Assembly (NCBI RefSeq): GCF_019097845.1
Contig: NZ_JAHRGM010000002.1
Span: forward strand, 62,001-126,000
Source: Sphingobium sp. AS12
Lineage (GTDB): Bacteria; Pseudomonadota; Alphaproteobacteria; Sphingomonadales; Sphingomonadaceae
Reading direction: 5' to 3'
Length of the DNA stretch: 64,000 nt
This document shows, in pieces, positions 9,564 through 21,005 of the stretch. The position numbers were made by a program, and so were the translations under genes. Positions within the stretch are counted from its first letter, which is position 1, and each line of letters opens with the position of its first letter. Under the pieces are notes generated by a model that had not been told where the DNA came from, searched no databases, and saw nothing but the letters and a program-made list of their open reading frames with translations.

Positions 9564-10133
9564 TTAGCTGATCCGCTTCATCCGCACCGCGCGGCCACCA
9601 TCGACCTTGCCCATGAAACTGCCCATGGCGGCACGTTTCAGTTCGATCGTCTGGCCGACCTTGGGATCACGCGCGGTCATGGCTTCGGTCGTGATCCATT
9701 GCGCGCCGTCCTCCAGCCCGATCTGCCATTTGCCATAACCAAGGCTGCGGACCGATGCGATCACTGTCTGGATATGGGTGATGCCTTCCTGCTCTGGCGC
9801 TTCTTCCTTGTCATCGCCGCCGCCAAGGAAGGGTAGTTTGGGGAAGGAGAAGCCGAACAGGGTCTTGCGGGTCTTGTTCAGTTCGCCCTTGTCCAGCACG
9901 ACGACTTCATCGCGTTGCGCCGCAGCATCCATCGCGCCGACCTGCCGGTCGAAACAGGCGAGCCGCTCGGCATCGACGGGAATCGTGCGGCATTTCAAAA
10001 GGTCAGTGAAGATTTCCGGCCGGGGCTGCTGACGCTGCGGCGCGGCGGAGGATTGGGCCGCGATGCAGAGCGGGACCAGCAGAAACAATGCGCGCAAGCC
10101 CGTCATAAATCGTCTCTCCATCGCGTCGGACAT
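9564..10133 (-). CDS. Conserved secreted protein, function unknown
   Basis: A 189-residue protein with an N-terminal signal peptide (GLRALFLLVPLCIAAQSSA). A short conserved motif follows, LLKCRTIPVDAERLACFDRQV, resembling the CRxIxDxxxRLxCFD segment of small exported sphingomonad proteins. The rest is an SH3-like or beta-strand region (VIASVRSLGYGKWQIGLEDGAQW, VGQTIELKRAAMGSFMGKVDG). No enzyme motif is visible. Possible starts are ATG 10133 (AAGGGA upstream), 10121 and 10106 (GGAGAG upstream). It is divergent from the TonB receptor across a 368-nt regulatory region. Confidence 0.6.
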   Translation of the reverse strand: MSDAMERRFMTGLRALFLLVPLCIAAQSSAAPQRQQPRPEIFTDLLKCRTIPVDAERLACFDRQVGAMDAAAQRDEVVVLDKGELNKTRKTLFGFSFPKLPFLGGGDDKEEAPEQEGITHIQTVIASVRSLGYGKWQIGLEDGAQWITTEAMTARDPKVGQTIELKRAAMGSFMGKVDGGRAVRMKRIS

Positions 10134-10270
10134 AGTATTCCCTTACCATGCACCCGCCAGAGGCAAGGTCAATATGTGGCCGCTGGCCGCATCAGAACGC
10201 CCGTGATGTCACAATAGGCCTGCCTTGCTGCATCGCACGAAATGATTGCTGCATCCTGTTGTATCCCCGT

Positions 10271-10283
10271 GCAATAATATTGC
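10271..10283. promoter_or_regulatory. 13-bp palindrome upstream of TonB receptor gene
   Basis: GCAATAATATTGC is a perfect palindrome around a central A, within an AT-rich island of the otherwise GC-rich 368-nt gap between the secreted protein (ends 10133) and the receptor (starts 10502). A related half-site, TTGCAATAATGA, begins at about 10319. This arrangement suits an operator. The rest of the gap (10134-10501) holds the hairpin listed separately and no ORF I trust. Confidence 0.45.
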
Positions 10284-10410
10284 TAATCACCTGTAAAACA
10301 GTCATGCCACGTTCATGTTGCAATAATGATACAGGGGCATCCAAAAGCGGTGAATGCCCTTTTCCACGGCTTTACAGCGCCCTTAACCCCGCGCAGTTTC
10401 CCGCCATCCA

Positions 10411-10448
10411 TATGGGGGGATCGCTGTCGGGCACCATGTCCCCCCATA
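10411..10448 (+). promoter_or_regulatory. Perfect 10-bp inverted repeat in the TonB-receptor leader
   Basis: TATGGGGGGA at 10411-10420 and TCCCCCCATA at 10439-10448 are exact reverse complements separated by 18 nt. They lie about 50 nt before the GTG start of the receptor and lack a following T-run, so this is not a classical terminator. It could form a stable mRNA leader hairpin or be a protein-binding site. Confidence 0.5.
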
Positions 10449-10501
10449 GGTAAACATTAGTGGCAGGCCATCTGCCAGCCTCCAGAGCAAGGGACTGGAC
10501 C

Positions 10502-13501
10502 GTGAAGACATTTTCCAAGAGGGCACTTTTGCGTGCCAGCGTCGCACCGGCGATTCTGGGCGCGTCGCTGATCGCGACCGCCGCTATCGCACAGGATGCG
10601 CCGCAGGCCGCCGAAGCCGAAGCGGGCGACACCATCATCGTCACCGGATCGCTGATCAAGAACCCCAATCTGGCGCGTTCGACCCCGGTTACGGCGACCA
10701 CCGCCGACCAGATCGAACTGAAGCAGAACAACACTGCCGAAGAAATTCTGCGTGAAATTCCTGGCATCGTTCCCAGCATCGGTTCGGCCGTCAACAACGG
10801 CAATGGCGGCGCTTCGTTCGTCAACCTGCGCGGCCTTGGTTCCAACCGCAACATCGTCCTGATCGACGGCAACCGTCTGGTTCCTGCCGAACTGAACGGT
10901 CGTTTCGACCTTAACAACATCCCGCTGGCCCTCATCGACCGCGTCGATGTGCTGACCGGTGGTGCTTCGACCACTTATGGTGCGGACGCCATTTCGGGTG
11001 TCGTCAACTTCGTCACCAAGTCCGACTTTGCCGGTCTGGAAGCGAATATCGCCAACCAGCTGACCGAAGAAGCCGACGGCCATTATGTCCGCGCCGACGT
11101 GACGCTGGGCGCCAATTTCGATGATGGCCGCGGCAACGTGGTGTTCTCGGTTGGCTATCAGCAGTCCGACCCGGTCTATCAGGGCGATCGTCCCTTCTCG
11201 GCCTTCTCGATCGACTCCTTCACAGGCGCCAATGGCGGTTCGGGCACGTCGACCCCGTCGCGCTTCACCAATGTCAACACGACCGGCGCCGATTCCATCA
11301 CGACTGGTTGCGGCCTTGATGGACAGCCAGCCTGTAACGCCGTTCAGGGCAACCGCCAGGTTACTGCTGCTGGCGGCGCCTTCCGTGGCACCTCCGCGTT
11401 TGACGCCTATAACTTCAACCCGTTCAACATCTTCCAGACGCCGTTCGAGCGTTTCAACATGTACGGCGCAGGCCGCTACGAAGTTAGCGATGCGGTGGAA
11501 GTCTATTCGCGCGGCATCTTCTCGAAGAACACCGTCAGCACGATCATCGCGCCGTCGGGTGCCTTCGGCATCTCGGTCGTCGTTCCGCTCAGCAACCCGT
11601 ATCTGACGGCTGCCCAGCGTAACGCCTTCTGCGCCTTCGACACGACGCCAGGCGTCGGCTATACCGCTCGCTTCTCGCCAGCTGAATGCGCCGCTGCCGC
11701 GACCGCGACCAGCCCGACCGATCCTAACTATCGCACCGTCACGACCACGCTGTCGCGTCGTGCGACCGAACTGGGTCCGCGTATCTCCGACTTCACCACC
11801 ACCTTCTTCGATTATCGCATCGGCGCGCGCGGTGGTATCACCGACTCGATCGACTGGGATCTGTCGGGTAGCTATGGCGAATCCGAGAACGTCCAGACCC
11901 AGCAGGGCTACTGGCTGAACTCGCGCGTCCGTCAGGCGCTGCTGGCGACCAACACCGCCACCTGCCTGACCGACACCAATGGCTGCGTCCCGCTCAACGT
12001 GTTCGGCCCCGACGGCTCGATCACCGCAGCGCAGAACGCCTATCTGACGGCCAACAGCCAGGTCACGACCAAGACGTCGCTGGCCCAGGTCAAGGGCACC
12101 GTCAGCGGTGACTTCGGCGTTGCCTCGCCCTTCGGCACCGACAGCCTGGCTTTCGCGCTGGGTGGCGAATATCGCAAATATGGTGCCAGCCAGGAATCCG
12201 ATCTGCTCTCGCAGTCGGGCGATCTGGGCGGTGCCGGTGGTGCTGCTCCGAACATCGACGGCGGCTATGACGTCTATGAAGCCTATGGCGAAATCATCCT
12301 GCCGCTGGTGCAGGACAAGCCCTTCTTCCAGGATCTGACGCTGGAAGCGGGTATCCGCTACTCCGACTATTCGGTCGATGGCGGTTCGGGCTACAACACC
12401 ACCACTTGGAAGGTGGCCGGCAACTGGACGCCGGTTGACGGCATCAAGTTCCGCGGCAACTATTCGCGCGCCGTTCGTGCCCCGAACATCGCCGAACTGT
12501 TTGCGCCGGTGAACACCACGCTGACCAACCTCGACAGCGATCCCTGCGCCGGCGTTGCGCCGACCCAGAACGCCAATCTGGCGGCTGTCTGTATCGCCCA
12601 GGGCGCGACAGCAGCCCAGCTCGGCTCGATCATCAACGATCCGGCTGGTCAGGTGAACTCCACCGGTGGCGGTAACCTCGCCCTCGGCCCGGAAAAGTCG
12701 AACAGCTGGGGTCTGGGCGTGTCGCTTCAGCCTGCCGCCCTGCCGGGCTTCAGCCTGACGGTCGATTATTACAACATCAAGATTACGGGTGCGATTACCA
12801 ACCCGACGCCTGATGACGTGATTTCGGCCTGCTTCGACAACATCACCGCCGCCAGCGCATCTGACGCAGCCTGCACCGGCATCCGTCGCGATCCGTCGAC
12901 CGGCGCGCTGTTCGGTGAAGCGGCTGTCGTCGGCGGCCTGCCGCAGACCCTGTCGAACCTGGGCAAGCTGGCCACGGATGGTATCGACGTTCAGCTGAAC
13001 TATCAGAAGGATGTCGGTTTCGCGAAGTGGGCGCTGAGCGCCAACGGCAACTGGACCAACAGCTCGACGTTCCAGGCAACCCCGACGTCGGTTAATCGCG
13101 AATGCGTTGGCCTCTACAGCGTCAACTGCGCCTCGATCCAGCCCAAGCTTTCCTGGTCGGTGCGTAACACTCTCTCGTTCGAGTCGGTCGATCTGTCGCT
13201 GCTGTGGCGCTATATCGACGGCGTGAAGTATGAGGATGGCGATGCGTTCGTCGGCACGCTGAACGGCAAGGAAGTCGATTTCAACCGTATCCCGGCTGAA
13301 CATTATTTCGACCTGACCAGCCGCTTCCACGTTTCGGACGAGGTTACGCTGACCATGACGGTACAGAACCTGCTGGACAACCAGCCCAAGGTGGTCGGCA
13401 ACACCATCGGTTCGACCAGCTACAACAGCGGTAACGTCTATCCGTCGACCTACGACGCGCTGGGCCGCCGCTACACGGTCGCTGCCAAGCTGCGCTTCTG
13501 A
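10502..13501 (+). CDS. TonB-dependent outer-membrane receptor
   Basis: A 999-residue protein. The signal peptide ends about residue 30 (ATAAIAQ|DAPQ) and a TonB-box-like TIIVTGS follows. The plug domain carries IVLIDGNRL and IDRVDVLTGGASTTYGADAISGVVNFVTK. The barrel ends in an aromatic C-terminus (YTVAAKLRF). The barrel region is rich in cysteines in presumed surface loops (for example TTGCGLDGQPACN, TATCLTDTNGC, SDPCAG), an unusual feature that suggests disulfide-stapled loops. Substrate unknown. The start is the GTG at 10502 after AAGGGA. It is not adjacent to transport genes; the neighbours are a sulfotransferase-like and a TPR-hydroxylase gene. A strong terminator follows. Confidence 0.9.
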   Translation: MKTFSKRALLRASVAPAILGASLIATAAIAQDAPQAAEAEAGDTIIVTGSLIKNPNLARSTPVTATTADQIELKQNNTAEEILREIPGIVPSIGSAVNNGNGGASFVNLRGLGSNRNIVLIDGNRLVPAELNGRFDLNNIPLALIDRVDVLTGGASTTYGADAISGVVNFVTKSDFAGLEANIANQLTEEADGHYVRADVTLGANFDDGRGNVVFSVGYQQSDPVYQGDRPFSAFSIDSFTGANGGSGTSTPSRFTNVNTTGADSITTGCGLDGQPACNAVQGNRQVTAAGGAFRGTSAFDAYNFNPFNIFQTPFERFNMYGAGRYEVSDAVEVYSRGIFSKNTVSTIIAPSGAFGISVVVPLSNPYLTAAQRNAFCAFDTTPGVGYTARFSPAECAAAATATSPTDPNYRTVTTTLSRRATELGPRISDFTTTFFDYRIGARGGITDSIDWDLSGSYGESENVQTQQGYWLNSRVRQALLATNTATCLTDTNGCVPLNVFGPDGSITAAQNAYLTANSQVTTKTSLAQVKGTVSGDFGVASPFGTDSLAFALGGEYRKYGASQESDLLSQSGDLGGAGGAAPNIDGGYDVYEAYGEIILPLVQDKPFFQDLTLEAGIRYSDYSVDGGSGYNTTTWKVAGNWTPVDGIKFRGNYSRAVRAPNIAELFAPVNTTLTNLDSDPCAGVAPTQNANLAAVCIAQGATAAQLGSIINDPAGQVNSTGGGNLALGPEKSNSWGLGVSLQPAALPGFSLTVDYYNIKITGAITNPTPDDVISACFDNITAASASDAACTGIRRDPSTGALFGEAAVVGGLPQTLSNLGKLATDGIDVQLNYQKDVGFAKWALSANGNWTNSSTFQATPTSVNRECVGLYSVNCASIQPKLSWSVRNTLSFESVDLSLLWRYIDGVKYEDGDAFVGTLNGKEVDFNRIPAEHYFDLTSRFHVSDEVTLTMTVQNLLDNQPKVVGNTIGSTSYNSGNVYPSTYDALGRRYTVAAKLRF

Positions 13502-13524
13502 TCCTTCGATCAGGCAAGACAAAG

Positions 13525-13558
13525 AAAGGGGGCCGGTGGCGACACCGGCCCCCTTTTT
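13525..13558 (+). terminator. Rho-independent terminator after the TonB receptor
   Basis: A perfect 14-bp stem (AAAGGGGGCCGGTG / CACCGGCCCCCTTT) with a GCGA tetraloop is followed by further T residues, 24 nt after the receptor stop. It should end the receptor transcript as a single-gene unit. Confidence 0.93.
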
Positions 13559-13629
13559 CTATGGCGGTGTGTGGCGCGCGGTGTTGGCGGCACGCGATGA
13601 CGCCAGAGCAACGGGTCTTTGCAAAGTGT

Positions 13630-13730
13630 CGTTCGGGCTGAGCCTGTCGAGGCGCCGTTCTTTCTTGCCGTGAAGTGAGACCTCCTTCGGCGAAGCGCAG
13701 GACAGGCTTCGACAGGCTCAGGGCGAACGG
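13630..13730. repeat. Extragenic palindromic repeat, family 1, copy 1
   Basis: Two inverted arms, CGTTCGGGCTGAGCCTGTCG (13630-13649) and CGACAGGCTCAGGGCGAACG (13710-13729), form a long imperfect palindrome. The same arms recur at 38116-38192. The element lies between convergent genes. The rest of 13559-13758 shows nothing else. Confidence 0.85.
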
Positions 13731-13758
13731 ATCGAGGGGTGTCCCGTGAGCTTCTCTG

Positions 13759-14793
13759 TCAGTCGATCAGGGGTTGTGGCAGATGCATCGCAATTCCCGC
13801 ATCGTCGGCCAGCAGCGTTGCCCAATGGGCTACCTTGGCAACTTCGTCGGCGTGGACCTCCAGTCCGCGTTGCGCTGCCTCAGCGCGTTGGCCAGGCGTA
13901 AAGGTCGCGCCATTTTTGGCGTCGCGGGCAAAGACCGGGCCGGTTGCGATTGCGGCGACCGCTTCATCGTCCAGAGCCAGCCCGAATAGCTGCGCTAATG
14001 CGGCCAGACTCTCTGCCGGCCTTGCGACCAGCGTATCGCTGTCCAGCGTGGCGACCCGTGCGCCCAATTGATCGCACAGCGTCTGGAACTGGCGCTGTTG
14101 CGCCAGCCAGCCGACGGCCGCGACCTGAATATCGGTCAGTCCCAGATAGTCGGACGGGGCGATGCCCAGCGGTTCGATCATCCCTTCGCGCACCAGTTTC
14201 TGGAACAGGTCACGTACCCAGAGCCGCCCCCACATCCCCTTGCGCGCGATCGACGCGAGATAGGGTTCCAGCGGGGCGTGGAGCAGCAGGGCGCGGGCAC
14301 CGGGCCGCAAGCCCATGATTGCGGGGATCAGCGGATTGATGAGGTTTGAGGGTTTGATCACCACCGCCTCACTTGAGCCGAACGGGCGGGCGAGCAGATG
14401 GAGGCTGGCATCCAGCACGCGCGCGACCTCCGGCCCCTTCGCCCCGCGATGTCGCCAGCCGATCAGGTCGTTGAGCAGCACAGGTTCCTTCAGCCCCATC
14501 GCGACGCCGGGAATATCCATCGCGGCAGCCAGCAGGGTCGAGCAGCAATAGGCGGAATGGAACAGGAAATGGAGTGGCGCGCGGGGCGGCGCATGGGCCA
14601 TGGCATCTGCCAGTCGCAACACCAGCGGCGCGTTCGTCTCTCCCAGATGCTCGTCCGTCAGGAAGGGGATGTCGCCATGCCGCGCGCGCGGAACCAGGCG
14701 CAGATGGACCGCATCGTGGCCTGGATCATATCGATGGGCCAACCATTGGGCATCGCGCAGGATATCGCGGATCGCTGGATCGGATGAGGTCAT
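13759..14793 (-). CDS. Sulfotransferase-like P-loop protein
   Basis: A 344-residue protein without a signal peptide. PLHFLFHSAYCCSTLLAAAMD at about residue 90 resembles the 5'-phosphosulfate-binding loop of sulfotransferases (F/S-x-S-x(2)-C/R-S/T-S-T/L). Later segments LKEPVLLNDL and RPGARALLLHAPLEPYLASIARKG resemble the 3'-phosphate region. Substrate unknown. The start at 14793 avoids an 11-codon extension. It is divergent from the TPR/aspartyl-hydroxylase gene with 111 nt between starts, and its 3' end faces the TonB receptor. The three genes probably form a functional set; that is inference from layout. Confidence 0.6.
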   Translation of the reverse strand: MTSSDPAIRDILRDAQWLAHRYDPGHDAVHLRLVPRARHGDIPFLTDEHLGETNAPLVLRLADAMAHAPPRAPLHFLFHSAYCCSTLLAAAMDIPGVAMGLKEPVLLNDLIGWRHRGAKGPEVARVLDASLHLLARPFGSSEAVVIKPSNLINPLIPAIMGLRPGARALLLHAPLEPYLASIARKGMWGRLWVRDLFQKLVREGMIEPLGIAPSDYLGLTDIQVAAVGWLAQQRQFQTLCDQLGARVATLDSDTLVARPAESLAALAQLFGLALDDEAVAAIATGPVFARDAKNGATFTPGQRAEAAQRGLEVHADEVAKVAHWATLLADDAGIAMHLPQPLID

Positions 14794-14904
14794 GGTGACC
14801 AGCCTTCGCATGGCTTTTCGGGTCATTCAAGCCGCCGGGCTTTCCCCTACTTGCCAGCGGCCCGGCTTGTGGTAGCGATGAGGGACAAGAAGCTGGGGGG
14901 CTTT

Positions 14905-16185
14905 ATGGAATTGGCGGTTGGTCGGTTGGTGCAGCAGGCGGCGGAAGCGCGGCGGCAGGGGCGTGCCGCGGCGGCGGAGCAACTGTTAAACGATGCACTC
15001 ACGCGACAACCGGGGGAACCGCAGGCGCTCAACCTGCTGGGGATGATTGCGCTGGACCGGCGGGATTTTGCGACGGCCACCACGCATTTTCGCGGTGCGG
15101 CGGCGGCTGATCCCAAGGAAGCGGCGCTATGGATGAATGTCGCGTCGGCGGAGCGCGGGCTGGGCGCGGCGGAGGGCGAACGCGCGGCGTTGCAGGCGGC
15201 GATCGACATCGACCAGCGCAATTTGATGGCGCAAATCCGCATGGCGCAGCTCCAGCAACGGCTGGATGAGCGGCAGGGTGCGGCGGACAGTTGGGGCAAG
15301 GCATTGGCGCTGTCGGCGGGCTTGCCCGACCTGCCGCCCGCGCTGGTAGAAACATTGGCGGAGGCGCGGGGCTTCGTCACCGCGCATCAGGCGGAGTTTG
15401 CAGCCTTTGTCGAAGCGGGTGTGGCGGCGCAACTGACGGCGGCGGATGCGGTAACGCAGCGGCGCTTTCAGGCCTGTCTAGATCGGGAATTTGGCCGTCG
15501 GACGATTTACCAGAATCACTGTTCGGGCCTGCATTACCCCTTCCTGCCTGCCGACGAATTTTTCGACCGTCAGCATTTTGCCTGGATGGATGCGCTGGAG
15601 GCACAGACCGATGTGATCCGCGCGGAATTTCTGGCCATGATCGGGCAGCATGACGGGGCGATCCGCCCTTATGTGCGGCAGGAAGCTGGTACGCCGGAGA
15701 ATAAATGGACCGCGCTTGATGGCTCGCTCGACTGGGGCGCGGCCTTCTTGTGGGAATATGGCGTGCGGAACGAACCGGTCTGTGTCGCCTGTCCGCAGAC
15801 GATCGCGGCGCTGGAGGCTCTGCCGCGTGCCGACATTCCGGGGCGAGCGCCATCGGCCTTCTTTTCGCTGCTGAGGCCGCGCAGCCGGATTCCGGCGCAT
15901 AGCGGGGTCACCAATACACGCGCGATCATCCATCTGCCGCTGGTCGTACCGCCGGGTTGCTTCTTTCGTGTCGGGGGTGAAACGAGAGCCTGGCAAGAAG
16001 GGATCGCCTTTGCCTTTGACGACACGATCGAACATGAGGCGTGGAATGACAGCGATCATTTGCGGGTGGTGCTGATTTTCGACGTGTGGAACCCGCATTT
16101 GTCGCTTGCGGAGCAGGCGTTATTAAAGCAATTCTACGCCACGGCCGATGCAAGCAAGACGAAGGACGTCCTGCCGCGCATCTGA
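14905..16185 (+). CDS. TPR protein with C-terminal aspartyl/asparaginyl beta-hydroxylase domain
   Basis: A 426-residue two-domain protein. Residues 1-120 contain tetratricopeptide-like helices (AEQLLNDALTRQPGEPQALNLLGMIALDRRDFATA, ALWMNVASAERGLG). The C-terminal half matches the AspH cupin: IPAHSGVTNTRAIIHLPL carries the first iron-ligand His, with Gly in place of the usual Asp as in true AspH enzymes. FDDTIEHEAWNDSDHLRVVLIFDVWNP carries the second His and the 2-oxoglutarate-binding Arg. It probably hydroxylates Asp/Asn in a protein bound by the TPR part. GGGGGG precedes ATG 14905; ATG 14878 is an alternative. Divergent from the sulfotransferase-like gene. Confidence 0.82.
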   Translation: MELAVGRLVQQAAEARRQGRAAAAEQLLNDALTRQPGEPQALNLLGMIALDRRDFATATTHFRGAAAADPKEAALWMNVASAERGLGAAEGERAALQAAIDIDQRNLMAQIRMAQLQQRLDERQGAADSWGKALALSAGLPDLPPALVETLAEARGFVTAHQAEFAAFVEAGVAAQLTAADAVTQRRFQACLDREFGRRTIYQNHCSGLHYPFLPADEFFDRQHFAWMDALEAQTDVIRAEFLAMIGQHDGAIRPYVRQEAGTPENKWTALDGSLDWGAAFLWEYGVRNEPVCVACPQTIAALEALPRADIPGRAPSAFFSLLRPRSRIPAHSGVTNTRAIIHLPLVVPPGCFFRVGGETRAWQEGIAFAFDDTIEHEAWNDSDHLRVVLIFDVWNPHLSLAEQALLKQFYATADASKTKDVLPRI

Positions 16186-16254
16186 TCGACGGCATGGAGG
16201 CTGGCCCGTTGCGAGAGACGAGGCCAGCGCTGCCGCCTATCCAGGAGAATGAGA

Positions 16255-16512
16255 GTGCGAATGTTCAAGGCAGTGATTGCGTCCAGCCTGATCGTCATGG
16301 CCATGCCGGTGCTGGCGCAGGACAAGGCTCCGCTGGACAAGAATGATCCCAATGCGGTGCGGTGCAAGCGGTTTCAGGTCACCGGGTCGCTGGTGAAGAA
16401 GGAACGGGTCTGCAAGACCAACGCCGAATGGCGGGCGATCACCGAGCAGCAGAATCGCGATGCCGATGACATCATCACCCGCAGCCGGGCGGGGATGAAC
16501 CCCAACGGGTGA
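16255..16512 (+). CDS. Small secreted protein, function unknown
   Basis: About 85 residues: a signal peptide (MFKAVIASSLIVMAMPVLAQ) and then a mature part of about 60 residues with CKRFQVTGSLVKKERVCKTNAEWR, in which two cysteines could form one disulfide. This CRxxxxTGSxxxxxxxCxT pattern recurs in small exported proteins of sphingomonads; no function is known to me. AGGAG at 16243-16247 fits the GTG at 16255 best (7 nt); ATG 16249 is too close and ATG 16261 is also possible. It lies 69 nt after the TPR-hydroxylase gene and could share its transcript. Confidence 0.65.
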   Translation: MRMFKAVIASSLIVMAMPVLAQDKAPLDKNDPNAVRCKRFQVTGSLVKKERVCKTNAEWRAITEQQNRDADDIITRSRAGMNPNG

Positions 16513-16518
16513 GGTGCA

Positions 16519-16537
16519 GGAGGGGCGTGGCCCCTCC
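16519..16537. terminator. Possible bidirectional terminator between small gene and clpB
   Basis: GGAGGGGC and GCCCCTCC form an 8-bp stem with a 3-nt loop in the 36-nt gap between convergent genes. The U-tract is poor on both sides, so efficiency is uncertain. Confidence 0.45.
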
Positions 16538-16548
16538 CGCCTTTCGCG

Positions 16549-19128
<2,580 letters not shown>

Positions 19129-19173
19129 GACTTACCCTTGTGAAGCCCTTGGCTCTGTATGGAACTGCGGCTG

Positions 19174-19201
19174 ATGTGGTGTTGCCAAAAGGCCACACAA
19201 G
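19174..19201 (-). promoter_or_regulatory. Candidate heat-shock (sigma-32) promoter of clpB
   Basis: Read on the minus strand, CTTGTG (19201-19196) is followed after 14 nt by CACCACAT (19181-19174). This resembles the CTTGAA...CCCCAT pattern of sigma-32 promoters and would give a leader of about 40 nt before the clpB ATG. ClpB is a classical sigma-32 target, but the match is imperfect. Confidence 0.3.
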
Positions 19202-19232
19202 AGGCACTACGCAATTTCCACCCAAGATCAGC

Positions 19233-20855
19233 TCATTTTGGCGCGCTGGCCTTCGGCTGATCGGGCGCGAAGGCATCGCCGAAAAAGTCGCCCTGATACC
19301 AAAGCGGGGCTTGCGGCGCGTCGGCAATGTCGCGGGCGATGGCGTAATTGACGCGGGCGAATTTGGCGGCGGCCTGCCAGTTGAAGGGCAGGCTGATCTG
19401 GTCCGATGGCTGGTGATAGTCGGTCTTGAGGAAATGTTCGAATGCGGTTTTGCCGGGGCCAGCGAAGCCGGTCATCAGGAATACCGATGGTACGCCTTCC
19501 TGCACGAAGCGATAATGGTCGGATCGGGTGAAGAGGCCTTCCGCCGGGAGCGGATCGGGCGAGAGGGTGACGCCTGCGGATTTGGCCGCCCGATCGACGA
19601 TCGGGCCGAGGGTGGAATGTTCCGCGCCGAACGCGACGACATCGGCGAAATCATAGGTCAGGATCGGCATGTCGAGATTGACCACGCCGACCAGCTTGCC
19701 CCCTGTCGGCAGGACGGGATTGCGCGCGAGATATTGGGAGCCGAGCAGGCCGTCCTCCTCTGCCGTGACCGCCGCGAGCAGGATGGAGCGTTTGGGGCGG
19801 GTGCCGCTGTCGGCAAAAGCCTTGGCCACGGCCAGCATCGTCGCGGTGCCTGACGCATTGTCCATCGCGCCATTATAGATTTTGTCCGGTCCCTTGGCGC
19901 TTTCGCGCACGCCATTATGGTCGAGATGGGCCATCAGCAGGACATATTCGCCTGCCAGCGCCGGGTCCGATCCGGGCAGGATGGCGATGACGTTGGAGGA
20001 GGCGGCGGTGCGGACCGTGCTGGTGCGGTCGAGCCGGATGAGGGGTTTGAGAGCAAAGCCCTTGGGCCGCCCCCCCCTCTTGGCGGCGAGTTGCATGATT
20101 GCGGCGATCTTGCGGCCTGATCCGGCGAACAGGGCTTCGGTAGCGGCCCCATTGATCGATGCGCCGCCGCGAATGGCGGGGGTGCGGGTGAAAGGCTTGG
20201 CCTGCGCATCGAGCCAGCTGACGGTCGGTTCGCTGGCGCGGTCGCGCAGCTTTTCCCAAGGGGTGCGGGCGAGCAGGCTGGGGCTGGGAATCGTGATAAG
20301 GCCGATCGCGCCCGCCTTTTGCGCGGCCAGTGGCTTTTCGGCGGCCAGATGCGCGCCGACTTCGCTGGGCATACCGACCGGCGAGCCGGAAAGGGCGACG
20401 GCGAATTTGCCGCGCAGGTCGAGGCCCGCATAATCGTTAATCTTCTCGCGGTCCGATTGCAGGCCATAGCCCACGAACACCGCGCCTGCCTCGATGCTCT
20501 GGACCGGTTCGCGACCGAATGCACCGATCGCGACATCGCTGCCCGTGTCGAAGCGGGTGCCGCCGATCGTGAGCGCGGGCTTCACTTTGGCGTCAAGTTC
20601 GGCGACCGCCAGCGTGACCGGCTGATACCAGCTATCCTTGACCGCCTGTTGCAGGCCGAGCGCGGCGAAGCGGGCGGCGACGTAGCGGGCGGCAATGTCA
20701 AAGCCGCGCGTCCCGGCGTCGCGCCCTTCAAGCAGATCGTCGGCCAGGAAGCTGACGTCGGCGCGGATCGCGTCGGGGGAGAAGGTCGGTTCCTGCGCGA
20801 GGGCGGGCGCGGAGAGAGCGAGCAAGGAAGCGAGCAGGGGCAGGCGGCGGAACAT
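19233..20855 (-). CDS. M28 family metallopeptidase (secreted aminopeptidase-like)
   Basis: A 540-residue protein with a signal peptide (LPLLASLLALSAPALAQ). A PA-like insertion occupies the first half. The M28 dinuclear-zinc domain carries LMAHLDHNG (first His), GAMDNASGTATML (bridging Asp), AAVTAEEDGLLGS (catalytic Glu pair), NLDMPI (Asp), and a final His in RSDHYRFVQEGVPSVFLMTG. All expected ligands are visible, so it should be an active exported aminopeptidase. AAAGG precedes the ATG. It stands alone, divergent from the M16 peptidase with 150 nt between starts. Confidence 0.9.
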   Translation of the reverse strand: MFRRLPLLASLLALSAPALAQEPTFSPDAIRADVSFLADDLLEGRDAGTRGFDIAARYVAARFAALGLQQAVKDSWYQPVTLAVAELDAKVKPALTIGGTRFDTGSDVAIGAFGREPVQSIEAGAVFVGYGLQSDREKINDYAGLDLRGKFAVALSGSPVGMPSEVGAHLAAEKPLAAQKAGAIGLITIPSPSLLARTPWEKLRDRASEPTVSWLDAQAKPFTRTPAIRGGASINGAATEALFAGSGRKIAAIMQLAAKRGGRPKGFALKPLIRLDRTSTVRTAASSNVIAILPGSDPALAGEYVLLMAHLDHNGVRESAKGPDKIYNGAMDNASGTATMLAVAKAFADSGTRPKRSILLAAVTAEEDGLLGSQYLARNPVLPTGGKLVGVVNLDMPILTYDFADVVAFGAEHSTLGPIVDRAAKSAGVTLSPDPLPAEGLFTRSDHYRFVQEGVPSVFLMTGFAGPGKTAFEHFLKTDYHQPSDQISLPFNWQAAAKFARVNYAIARDIADAPQAPLWYQGDFFGDAFAPDQPKASAPK

Positions 20856-21005
20856 GGGAAGTGCCTTTGCAATCTATGATGTCCCGGAACCTATCGCGGC
20901 CAGCCGCGCTGTCCAGCGTCATGCGTATTGCGCTGCTAAAACGCCCCGCTATTCTAGCGTCCTCCGCGGGTGACCAACCCGGCTGCATTTTCCTAGAGGT
21001 TGTTC

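Noticed and set aside
10457-13522. A 1021-residue open frame on the minus strand across the TonB receptor
   Set aside because: It is the antisense shadow of a receptor gene with clear signal, plug and barrel motifs. The translated product is Arg/Gly/Val-rich, without recognisable domains or a ribosome site.
13559-13758. A CRISPR or transposon end at the repeat
   Set aside because: There are only two inverted arms, no regularly spaced direct repeats, and no transposase nearby.
16519-16537. Strong intrinsic terminator after the small secreted gene
   Set aside because: The stem is clear but U-tracts are missing on both strands, so it is kept only as a low-confidence feature.
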